From Entomortierella parvispora (taxonomy: Eukaryota; Mortierellomycota; Mortierellomycetes; Mortierellales; Mortierellaceae), in NCBI GenBank assembly GCA_963573315.1, contig OY752141.1:1488001-1552000 (forward strand): a stretch of 64,000 bases of DNA, in the 5' to 3' direction. Within the stretch, counting starts at the first letter, position 1. Each line of letters begins with the position of its first letter. A model generated the notes under the pieces. That model saw only the letters and a list, made by a program, of their open reading frames with translations, had not been told where the DNA came from and did not search any database. A program made the translations under genes and the position numbers. This document shows positions 31,801 through 40,370 of the stretch, piece after piece.

Positions 31801-33616
31801 TGACCATTATCGGGGCCGCATCAAACATAGGATCGCTGATCTTCGATGAGGCCGTATCCGAAGAATCTGAAATTGACAAACAAGAGGTGGGTTGTCGTCC
31901 ATCCAAAGCAGGGGGATCAGGGAAGACGGCGCGCAAGAACCAACAATTGACGATCTCCTCATTCTCATCGTCCTTCTTGAGTTGTCGCGCATCAGTCCGC
32001 TCAACCTTGCCCTCCTGAATGCTTCGAATGAGTAGGGCATACCCTTCGTCGTCGTTTTCTTTGTCGTCGGTCGAAGAATCCTCCTCATCTGTGTCCGACT
32101 CGTCTGATGAACCGTCGGTGTCACCCTCTTCACTTGTTTCTATCACCGGGTCCTGTTGTTTATCTTGGATGGGGAGACGAGAGACTTTCGGGGTGGTTCG
32201 AGCACGTCCATCGATCACGATCTTGAAGCCTTGTATTTGCAAACTAGTAACGGCGGTGGCCCAATCTGTATATCCTCCACAGGCTTCAAGGAAAGGACGA
32301 CCCAACAGAATATTGAAGTCGACGGACTCGACGATCACACAACCGGCCGGGATCATGATACCTTGGATATCGATAGGCACGCTCGGTGCCTCTCCAGCCA
32401 CGCCTGCATTCCCCGTCAACCCTTTCAAAGTAAACGATGAATATGGAGTGTGGTTGGTGATGCCAATCTGCTCCAAGAACCCGCGACGGATGACATTGAC
32501 GCAAGATCCTCCATCAAGTAAGATATCGCACTTGGTTCCCATAATTGCGGCTCGGAATCCATGAGTGTCTGTCTTTGATCGTTCAACACGATTCAAAAAT
32601 ACACGCAACTCTTCCGCTTCAGACTCCCCGAGGGGCAGGGACGGATATTCTTCACTGAGTAAAATTCGCTCCTCACGCGGTACAGTCTTCAACGATGCTT
32701 GAACGGTTCGGCGGATGCTGGGGGATAACTCCATTAGTTGACCGATGGTAAGACCCTCAACCTTAGTGGTCCTTAAGCACTGACGGATGTCAAACGGCTG
32801 TTGGTTCAACTGCAAGACGATGGGGTTGGGAAGAGACTTTAGAAATGCCTCGTCCGACTCGTGTGTCCGGCCAGATTTCTTTTTCTTGTCCGTCCCTTTT
32901 TTGCTGTCCTCTTTCCCTTTTTGGCTCTTGCTGCTCTCTGATTTCTTTTTTGTTCCAGTGTGCGGGGGTGGCTTAGCTCGGTCTTTTTCGTCCCAAGTGT
33001 TCTTCGGTCCTGCTGACGCACTCATGCTCGGGCCAGCATCTCCATCTCCATTCACTTTTCTTGCCGCCATTGCTTTTCGACCCTCCCTCGGGGGAACCAT
33101 CATCCTTCGCAAGCCTCCATCCACCTCATCCTCCTCCTTCTCATCTCTCTTGGCTTGTCCATTGTCCCTCTGCGCCTTGATTGCGTTCTGGGCAGCGATT
33201 GTACGTTCGAGCCGGGCCAGGTTTTCCGCAGCAGATGGGCCCTCGACCGCAAACGTCACATTACTCTTGGGACGGACAGGGATCTCGACGGCGGTCATCA
33301 TCTCTCGTCGAGAAGGAGGATCTACATCCATCGTGGATGTCTTGGATTCAGCATGTTGAATGGTCTTCGGGCGATGCATGCTGGGAGGACCGAGGCGGTT
33401 GGTCAAAGCCGGGGGTTGCTTTAGGACCTGGGCGGAAGCGGTCGGTCGGGGTATACCTCTAGGCGGCGGTGCTTTTGCGTAAGGTAATGAGTTGGTTGGA
33501 TTGCGTGGGGAGGAGCGAGCTGCTACCAACACGTTTGCTTCTTCTTCTTCTAACGTTTCTCCATGGATAGGGTCAGGGGGTTCATGGCTTGGAGTAGTTC
33601 CATGGTCCCCTTCTAA
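28880..33616 (-). CDS. Pol polyprotein of element D
   Basis: About 1578 codons, nearly identical to Pol of C, with the same domain order: basic N-terminal extension, protease (ILLDGGSCVNVI), reverse transcriptase (FVDDMATGD), RNase H, integrase with HHCC finger and D, D, E residues, and a C-terminus without a chromodomain. It differs from C by a few residues, for example His for Arg in GRTHESDEAF and Asp for Glu in ISDSSDT. The frame is entered from Gag by a -1 shift at 33615-33619, and no ATG lies near the 5' end of the frame. Undamaged, so reverse transcription and integration activity is plausible. Confidence 0.92.
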   Translation of the reverse strand, partial: LEGDHGTTPSHEPPDPIHGETLEEEEANVLVAARSSPRNPTNSLPYAKAPPPRGIPRPTASAQVLKQPPALTNRLGPPSMHRPKTIQHAESKTSTMDVDPPSRREMMTAVEIPVRPKSNVTFAVEGPSAAENLARLERTIAAQNAIKAQRDNGQAKRDEKEEDEVDGGLRRMMVPPREGRKAMAARKVNGDGDAGPSMSASAGPKNTWDEKDRAKPPPHTGTKKKSESSKSQKGKEDSKKGTDKKKKSGRTHESDEAFLKSLPNPIVLQLNQQPFDIRQCLRTTKVEGLTIGQLMELSPSIRRTVQASLKTVPREERILLSEEYPSLPLGESEAEELRVFLNRVERSKTDTHGFRAAIMGTKCDILLDGGSCVNVIRRGFLEQIGITNHTPYSSFTLKGLTGNAGVAGEAPSVPIDIQGIMIPAGCVIVESVDFNILLGRPFLEACGGYTDWATAVTSLQIQGFKIVIDGRARTTPKVSRLPIQDKQQDPVIETSEEGDTDGSSDESDTDEEDSSTDDKENDDEGYALLIRSIQEGKVERTDARQLKKDDENEEIVNCWFLRAVFPDPPALDGRQPTSCLSISDSSDTASSKISDPMFDAAPIMVNNSYGFHLEAPRCRDRLTNTPVILLPGLEERSVYVGDIQEVHDNLPEIQRIFQEHQECFPKEGEMSRTLDADMLEAPASFHLKPGSKFPRAYNKKYSPGQIATLCEYRDQMVRAGKMRRSGSPASCNPLLIQKKDGSYRVCINFIPVNKLIAPMAWPLPDPITEIYKLQGCEFLSFWDCKDGYLQSPIAEDSRFLTAVAFPDGLYEYNVLPMGLIDSMQWYTRHMGEVFNSIKDRLSNFVDDMATGDAKFPLHFRTVEEVLVRMDEFNGSFSGKKSAFFVKQREFLGRIVGNDHISADPKKLSKMEYWPVPQNVTELRGFVGFALFLCDFISNFSAMAAPLFPLYKLHKDPKAFVDKWLSDPKYTEAFRAIQIALVTAPVLVMMDHRRPVIISADTSDFASGHVIAHCLHPEDDERIDIHVKYQPIVFGSRKLSGAESRYFATERELLGLVYCLTKHSHLLEGKEIHVFIDHRALLYLHNLSSKSARLTRWTFIIAQFRITIHHRPGRDMKDSDPLSRIHHKNITGEDLPDIGMEDAMEMEENKRLMRTMLISEDQEPFVSIVAALQGDPLTYLDKVTRGKIMSMLPKYFVTQGRLFKRTSGGSPRQYVPPGEVLSVLENTHGSTVMGHLGVVATYTLIAEGYFWPGMYADVKKHLSTCDACQRFQTRDPTRYRFHRLPPPQTIFHTLGLDAVGPLPMSNGKRFVLNMVDYLSGWVVSVALASLAGNIIVRTVEKHWARQYGYPHRIITDNGSSLSAGAFKEWCINHEIDLDPASAYHPETNGMVERYNGFMVRQLARIIQHDGLAESAWATILDRVTWTWRTQIKQTRGVSPFEILFGQRARLPWDIDHTRKMDMNEREEVDEERREILEVLRAEVHQRIINEHKWSTEAADLPLPRKYEVGDEVLVHQSALLKQWSGKLSPRWKGPLTIFEALPGGAYRLGEKVEGQWHRYFGGRPVNHARLKPYKRDTQD

Positions 33617-35076
33617 AAATCCATCTCAACCTCAACGTATCCAAAGTAGTAACAGCGAACGTTGAAGTCTTCCACGCCAATACCGTTGTCAATCATGGAC
33701 TCAACCAACAGAGTCTGGTTTGTCTTCGGAGCAGGACAGTCTCGTGCTAAATGCCCTGTCTGCTGACAATTGTAGCATTGTCTAACCTCCGGGGCACTCT
33801 TCTCGCCAGAGTATCGAGTGGTGGGAGGCCCGGCGGGCCTAGGGATGGATCGATTACCCTTGCTGATAAGAATCTTCATGCGTTCCATTTCTCGAGAGAG
33901 GTGATCAAACTCGTCCTTGGATACAGAGTTCTTCAGGTCGGTCTTATCCTTGTTGGTAGTTGTCGAGGTAGTACCAGCCCTGGAGGTTGTGACAGTCGTG
34001 GATTTGGTCCCGGTCGTCTTTCTATCATCGGTGGGAGTCTTCTTAATGGTGCTGCTAGCTTCGGCTTCATCCTCGTCTTCGGGTGATTCTTCCTCATCGC
34101 TTGATTCGTCCGATTTGTCATCATGGCGGGCTAAATACAGCTCGTACATCTTGAGGGCACATTTATCGGCCTGGGCCATCATCCAATCTAGGTTGTCCCC
34201 GTGGTGAATCCTCCTGGCGATGTCCGGTAAGAAGAGATTCTTGAGATAAGCCCTTCGAACGCCTGCCTCGTCATATACCCCTTGTCCTTGAAGTGTTGCC
34301 TCCAGATATTGGCGGTTCAGGATAGAGAAGCGGTTGTTAAATGCTTTCACTGATTCCTTCTTGGTTTGTTTGCACTTGTCTAGCAAGACTAGGGAACCCG
34401 ATAATAGTTGATCGCGAACGGACATGAAGGTTTGACGGAAGTCTCGGTAAATGGCCTCAGGGTAAGCTCGGGGAGTCGCTTGGAGGAGTTGGACAAACCA
34501 GGATTGGGTCTCGTCGGTCCCCATCGAAGCTCCAAAGGACTCGACGGTTCTTGAAATACGCGCCTCAGGGCTGAGGTTGGTGAATTGAGTACCAGCCCAT
34601 AGTTGATATTGTCGTAACCATACCTCTGCCTTGTGCTTTTTTGGATTGAACTTTCCGTGCGAGCAAACGCGTGGCTCTTTTCTGTCCTTGAAATCCATGT
34701 GCGACATATGCGCTCTGGGGGCATCCTGATATTGATGGTCCCATGGTTCACGGGCTCCGTCATCTCGTAGGTTGGGTGATCTCGTGTTCGGTCTAAATTG
34801 TTGTTGGGGAGAATGCTCCTCCGCTTCAGGGGCTGAGTCGAAGGGTTGCGCGTATCTCGGATGTTGGTTTGCAGTCATTAACTCGATTCTTCTCAGGATC
34901 CGGTTTACTGCATTCTCAATGACTCTCTCCTCTCTTTCCGTGGCCACGAAGTGATTGGGGCCGCCTGTCGTAGAATCCAGCGGTTGGTTGAGAAGGTGGT
35001 TCGGGACTTCTCCTTCCATACGCATATCGACCAACACAGGAGATGGTTGTTCCTGACTACTGGCGTTGTCTGACAT
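33613..35076 (-). CDS. Gag of element D, intact
   Basis: A 487-residue protein starting at ATG 35076, 134 bp inside the 5' LTR. An N-terminal region (~1-120) rich in E, P, R and Q is followed by a helical capsid-like region (~125-310, for example AEVWLRQYQLWAGTQFTNLS), an acidic/Ser tract (SDESSDEEESPEDEDEAEA), a Thr-rich linker, a short coiled coil and one zinc knuckle CYNCQQTGHLARDC near residue 450. It would form the virus-like particle and package RNA. The stop codon TAG overlaps the five-T slip site leading into Pol. It is the intact reference for the broken Gag in C. Confidence 0.9.
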   Translation of the reverse strand: MSDNASSQEQPSPVLVDMRMEGEVPNHLLNQPLDSTTGGPNHFVATEREERVIENAVNRILRRIELMTANQHPRYAQPFDSAPEAEEHSPQQQFRPNTRSPNLRDDGAREPWDHQYQDAPRAHMSHMDFKDRKEPRVCSHGKFNPKKHKAEVWLRQYQLWAGTQFTNLSPEARISRTVESFGASMGTDETQSWFVQLLQATPRAYPEAIYRDFRQTFMSVRDQLLSGSLVLLDKCKQTKKESVKAFNNRFSILNRQYLEATLQGQGVYDEAGVRRAYLKNLFLPDIARRIHHGDNLDWMMAQADKCALKMYELYLARHDDKSDESSDEEESPEDEDEAEASSTIKKTPTDDRKTTGTKSTTVTTSRAGTTSTTTNKDKTDLKNSVSKDEFDHLSREMERMKILISKGNRSIPRPAGPPTTRYSGEKSAPEVRQCYNCQQTGHLARDCPAPKTNQTLLVESMIDNGIGVEDFNVRCYYFGYVEVEMDF

Positions 35077-35210
35077 GGTTGATTGGTTTGTCAGGGTTGG
35101 GCTGGATTCAAATGTGGGACACTAGTTGTTCTCGAATGATCAGAGCCTTCTTTTAATCTCAGACGGGTGAGCTTGTTTTTGCCCAGGTTCTCCACCAAAT
35201 TGGCTTCGGG

Positions 35211-36252
35211 TGTGATGTTGTCTAATGTAAGTATAGTCTAAGGTCAGCAATGAGCTGGAAGCGAAATTGATAACGAGAAGAAAGATGACTAACAAAAATC
35301 GCCGCTTACAGTTGATAGGGACTTTGCTCTCAGGGCCACAGGGATCAGGCACAACGCTGTTGTATGATCAGATACAGTCTCAAGGAGATAGTACTGGAGA
35401 TAAACAGGAAGGAGAGAGAGTCAGCAAAGGGATCAAAAGATAAGTAGAACGAACTGGATGAAAACCAAGGACCACATACCGAAGAGCAGGCAGGTCCTAA
35501 CGGGATCCAAACAGGAGAACAAAGACTACAAGGCTAAGAGCACGACGGCGACTATACTATACTAATAACAACACAGGGGATGGGATGGGATCTAGTCAGT
35601 AAAGCAAGGCAAAGGAGATTCTATCTGGGAAAGGGGACAAGGTCGCCTAACTGAGGGTTCAGAGGAGACTCCGAGATATAACGAGGAGGATGGTTGGTCC
35701 CCAAGCACCAATGAAGGCCTCAGGGTGGGTTGCCAAGATCATAACAGGTCCACTCAGAAGAGATATGACATCGTAAGTGTACCTCGCAAATGGCCAATTG
35801 ATATTGGATAGGCGAGGGTCCAGGTGATCCTACGGAGCGCTCGGAGGGCGGTACAGGACTTGATCAGGGAGGGCTGGCACACGGATGGATATGTTGCGAG
35901 AGTGGGCAGGGAGGATCAAGGGAACACAAAAGGTCTGGGGGATATCCAGGGAACAGTCAAGGCCCAGGGATTCGTATATTGCAACGGCGTCCAAAGGCTG
36001 ATGGGGTTGAATATTGCAGCAACGCCAAGGGTAACTGCGAGACAGATACGAGCAGAAGGGAGGTGTTCTGGTGATCAACAAGGTACAGGAGGGAATCGTA
36101 AGGGGAAAAGGCAACCAGGAGCAAAGTGGACTTTGCTCCCTTTTTTATAGAAAACAGAAAACAGGAACAAAAATAAAAAAATAACTAAATACTAAAAATA
36201 ACTCTCTCTATCTCGCTCGCGTGGATCTGGGACCTGGATCCACTACACCACA
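35211..36252 (-). repeat. 5' LTR of element D
   Basis: 1042 bp, apparently identical to the 3' LTR. The candidate primer-binding site is at 35181-35197, 13 bp inside. Right flank CCGT matches the left flank of the 3' LTR. Confidence 0.92.
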
Positions 36253-36256
36253 CCGT

Positions 36257-37296
36257 TGTGATGTTGTCTAATGTAAGTATAGTCTAAGGTCAGCAATGAG
36301 CTGGAAGCGAAATTGATAACGAGAAGAAAGATGACTAACAAAAATCGTCGCTTACAGTTGATAGGGACTTTGCTCTCAGGGCCACAGGGAATCAGGCACA
36401 ACGCTGTTGTATGATCAGATACAGTCTCAAGGAGATAGTACTGGAGATAAACAGGAAGGAGAGAGAGTCAGCAAAGGGATCAAAAGATAAGTAGAACGAA
36501 CTGGATGAAAACCAAGGACCACATACCGAAGAGCAGGCAGGTCCTAACGGGATCCAAACAGGAGAACAAAGACTACAAGGCTAAGAGCACGACGGCGACT
36601 ATACTATACTAATAACAACACAGGGGATGGGATGGGATCTAGTCAGTAAAGCAAGGCAAAGGAGATTCTATCTGGGAAAGGGGACAAGGTCGCCTAACTG
36701 AGGGTTCAGAGGAGACTCCGAGATATAACGAGGAGGATGGTTGGTCCCCAAGCACCAATGAAGGCCTCAGGGTGGGTTGCCAAGATCATAACAGGTCCAC
36801 TCAGAGATATGACATCGTAAGTGTACCTCGCAAATGGCCAATTGATATCGGATAGGCGAGGGTCCAGGTGATCCTACGGAGCGATCGGAGGGCGGTACAG
36901 GACTTGATCAAGGAGGGCTGGCACACGGATGGATATGCTGCTAGAGTGGGCAGGGAGGATCAAGGGAACACAAAAGGTCTGGGGGATATCCAGGGAACAG
37001 TCAAGGCCCAGGGATTCGTATATTGCAACGGCGTCCAAAGGCTGATGGAGTTGAATATTGCAGCAACGCCAAGGGTAACTGCGAGACAGATACGAGCAGA
37101 AGGGAGGTGTTCTGGTGATCAACAAGGTACAGGAGGGAATCGTAAGGGGAAAAGGCAACCAGGAGCAAAGTGGACTTTGCTCCCTTTTTTATAGAAAACA
37201 GAAAACAGGAACAAAAATAAAAAAATAACTAAATACTAAAAATAACTCTCTCTATCTCGCTCGCGTGGATCTGGGACCTGGATCCACTACACCACA
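36257..37296 (-). repeat. 3' LTR of C'''
   Basis: 1040 bp. It has the extra base shared with the C' LTR (GGGAATCAGG, ~36388) and lacks AGA near 36805. The left flank CCGT is now shared with element D, which inserted next to it. Confidence 0.9.
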
Positions 37297-37396
37297 CCGA
37301 TCCCAGGGTCTCTTTCTCACATCGTCTTATGTGAGAGCAAGCCAGCGAGTGTCTCTAAGGAAGCTGATCCCCATAGGCGTCCTCCAGATCTATTTT

Positions 37397-38811
37397 TTAA
37401 TCCTGGGTGTCACGTTTGTAAGGCTTAAGACGAGCATGGTTGACAGGGCGACCTCCAAAATATCGATGCCATTGCCCCTCAACCTTCTCGCTCAATCGAT
37501 AGGCACCTCCAGGCAAAGCTTCGAAGATGGTTAAAGGGCCCTTCCAACGAGGTGATAGCTTGCCACTCCATTGCTTCAGAAGTGCGGACTGATGGACCAA
37601 GACCTCGTCTCCGACCTCATATTTCCGAGGGAGGGGTAGATCAGCAGCTTCAGTGGACCACTTGTGTTCATTAATAATCCTCTGATGAACTTCAGCACGC
37701 AAAACTTCCAAGATCTCACGTCTCTCCTCGTCGACTTCCTCGCGTTCATTCATATCCATCTTCCGAGTGTGATCTATATCCCATGGGAGGCGAGCTCGTT
37801 GACCAAAGAGGATTTCGAAAGGAGATACGCCTCTAGTCTGCTTGATCTGAGTTCTCCAAGTCCATGTAACACGGTCCAAGATAGTAGCCCAGGCACTCTC
37901 AGCCAAACCATCATGCTGAATGATACGAGCCAATTGTCGTACCATAAAACCGTTATATCGCTCCACCATTCCATTGGTCTCTGGATGATATGCAGAAGCA
38001 GGGTCGAGATCGATTTCATGATTGATACACCACTCCTTGGAGGCTCCCGCGGATAGAGATGATCCATTGTCCGTGATGATGAGCCCAATGCTTTTCTACA
38101 GTCCGGACGATAATATTTCCTGCTAAAGAAGCAAGGGAGACAGATACAACCCATCCAGAGAGGTAATCCACCATATTCAAAACAAACCGCTTGCCATTAG
38201 ACATCGGTAAGGGTCCAACTGCATCCAGGCCCAAGGTATGGAAGATCGTTTGAGGTGGCGGCAAACGATGGAAACGATATCGTGTTGGATCGCGCGTTTG
38301 AAAGCGTTGACAAGCGTCGCAAGTCGAAAGGTGCTTCTTAACGTCTGCGTACATGCCCGGCCAGAAGTACCCTTCGGCAATGAGTGTATATGTTGCGACC
38401 ACTCCGAGATGACCCATGACAGTAGATCCATGAGTGTTCTCCAGCACGCTCAAAACTTCACCTGGTGGTACATACTGGCGTGGGCTACCACCGGATGTGC
38501 GTTTAAATAAACGCCCTTGAGTGACAAAGTACTTGGAAGCATGCTCATGATCTTCCCCCTAGCGACCTTATCCAAATATGTCAATGGGTCCCCTTGCAAA
38601 GCTGCCACAATCGAAACAAAAGGCTCCTGATCCTCTGAAATCAGCATAGTCCTCATGAGCCGCTTGTTCTCCTCCATCTCCATTGCATCCTCCATTCCTA
38701 TGTCTGGCAAATCTTCACCCGTGATGTTCTTATGATGAATACGGGAGAGCGGATCCGAGTCTTTCATATCTCGCCCCGGACGATGGTGGATGGTGATCCT
38801 GAGCTGAGCAA
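37397..38811 (-). pseudogene. Pol remnant of C'''
   Basis: RNase H end, integrase and C-terminus of the C-family Pol. It is broken by the one-base deletion at ~38534 (CTTGGAAGC against CTTGGGAAGC) and by a 23-bp deletion between the two integrase Asp regions (~38078), which joins LGS-like codons out of frame. The fragment MKDSDPLSRIHHKNITGEDL marks the RNase H/integrase linker near the truncated edge. Nonfunctional. Confidence 0.88.
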
Positions 38812-39105
38812 TGGAGATCGCTCAAGTCGAAAATACATCATGAGATCCACCGTGACCATCAGACAAAAATATCTATATAGCTGCAATCATGTCAACTAAC
38901 CACAGTAATATTCCAGGCGTGATCATCCTGCTAAATACCAGTTTTGCTGCATGAAAGTCTCTTGAACACGCATCGAAACGCGTTCTGAATCGTAGGATCA
39001 AGGGCTCTAAAACTTGTTCCTACTCTATGGAATCTTTTCCGCGAAATACAGAGAAGACGCAACACGCATAGTATACAGCTCGTTGAAAGTTTCTGAACGA
39101 TCGCC
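38812..39105 (+). repeat. Unknown repeat R, copy 1
   Basis: Shares blocks, in the same order, with 46322-46796: GGAGATCGYTCARGTC, GAAATACATCA, GAAACGCGTTCT, GCGAAATACAGAGAA, GTATACAGCTCGTTGAAAG and GAACGATCGCC. The two copies differ by several indels. Both end at GAACGATCGCC, where a different transposon fragment is joined (E gag here, B LTR in the other). No gene recognised. It may be host sequence duplicated with its transposons, or a decayed repeat family. Confidence 0.55.
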
Positions 39106-40370
39106 AAAGCAGACCAACTCGGAGGCTGCTTTGAGAATTGTCAGTTGGTTAATGGATGACAACAGTCTGAAGCTAGCTGATGCACAACAAAGAATGGTGG
39201 ACGCTGCAAACAAGGTCAAAACTTTGAAGGACACCATCTCTGCGTTGGCCCCTGCCCCCATTGTGTATGGTGTAAAGGTTGACCCCAATAAACCTTTGCA
39301 TGTCGCAATTGAAAGGATCTTCGATTCCTATCACTGACAGCGGTGATGTTGACTGGGCTCGCATAGCCAGTACAACTCACACTGATGCCCCCAAGCTTGA
39401 CCTTAAGAAGTTACTGGCTGCAACGACTGCTGAGAACCTGGTCGTGACAACTGTTAAAGTTGTCTCTACGTTCCTGGATAAGTTTCAGAAGTTTTTCAAG
39501 GACAAGCTGGTTGAGCTCTTTCCGCATCTCGCATGGAGACACATGGAAGAAGCACTGAACGAACAGTTCAGATCTGCAATCGCAAAGTGGTCAGTTCAGG
39601 AACGAACTTGGAAAGTTGTGGTGCAATGCGTGGAGCTCATCACCAACGTGGAGAACCTCCGACATCACGTCAAAGCGCAACTGTTCCAGCTCCAAGTTCT
39701 ACCCAACGAGACTCACCTGCTGTTTGTGACAAGAGTCCGCAACCTTGTTCGTGCTGCCAAAGCAGACGACATGGGGCATCACTTGTCTGAGCTAATATAT
39801 CATGCACTGCCGCTTCAAGGACAGGAGATGATCAAAGACTTCAATCTAGTGTTGGACTTTCTGACTGTCAATGGCTCTGCTCTCACAGGACGATTTCCTC
39901 AGCATGCTGAGTATATTGTTGAAAACTGGGCTCCTCATGTGTCCAAATCTGCCATGTCCAGAAAGCGCCCTCATCCTGACGAGACTGGACCTGCCACTAA
40001 GGCTGCCCCGCGCCCGCGTTTGCAAGCACATGCGTCGCCGAGATCTCCCATGCCTTCGAATTCCGCTGGAATCTCGCCCAACTGTACGCACCCTCTTTGT
40101 GTGCACTTGCGCTTGCGCCATGTCAACAGTGCCTGCCCCCGTAAGGCAACACCGCGTGACGAATGGATGACTCTTCTCAAGGCGAACCAAGAGAAAGTCG
40201 ATGAAATGAAAAAGAATGGCGTCTGGCCTCAGGCATTTCCCAAGGCTGCTACTTCGGTTGCTGCAGTTTCGACTAAAGCCAAGAAGACTACAGCCAAAAG
40301 AGAGATTATCCCTGTCGCTGCTTCTATCAAGGCGAACTTTGCAACTGAAGACAATCTACTTACGATCTAG
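39106..40370 (+). pseudogene. Gag remnant of element E
   Basis: Begins inside Gag; the first homologous block, NSEAALRIVSWLMDDNSLKL, corresponds to ERVISSLIDDNTLRLSEAEK in F. The frame shifts between ~39300 and 39337, then stays open to 40370. Capsid-like sequence (LVRAAKADDMGHHLSELIYH) matches F closely. The zinc knuckle CTHPLCVHLRLRHVNSAC has the unusual spacing CX4CX6HX4C, also seen in F. The 5' LTR, leader and Gag N-terminus are missing. Confidence 0.85.

Larger units (their letters stand above)
27741..36252 (-). mobile_element. Full-length, apparently intact Gypsy-like element D (C family)
   Basis: Reverse orientation. LTRs at 27741-28782 (3') and 35211-36252 (5'), both 1042 bp with no difference seen by eye, flanked by CCGT at 27737-27740 and 36253-36256. 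Gag (487 residues) and Pol are both open, and the -1 frameshift site is preserved. This is the best candidate in the window for an autonomous, recently active element. It landed exactly at the outer edge of the LTR of C''' (36257). Confidence 0.93.
36257..38811 (-). mobile_element. Truncated C-family copy C'''
   Basis: Contains the 3' LTR (36257-37296) and the last third of pol (to ~38811), where homology ends abruptly at the equivalent of RNase H (near 23690 in C'). It shares with C' the one-base pol deletion, the extra LTR base, the Ser in RLSEKVEGQ and an AAAAAA run after the pol stop, but has different flanks. It also has private changes: a 23-bp deletion at ~38078 and a 3-bp LTR deletion near 36805. 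Confidence 0.88.

Noticed and set aside
27741-36252. Large spaced repeats as a possible CRISPR-like or satellite array
   Set aside because: All are LTRs of one retrotransposon family with TG...CA ends and target duplications.
21265-38811. C' and C''' as arms of one inverted duplication
   Set aside because: They end exactly at LTR edges with different flanking bases and have private indels; independent insertions fit better.
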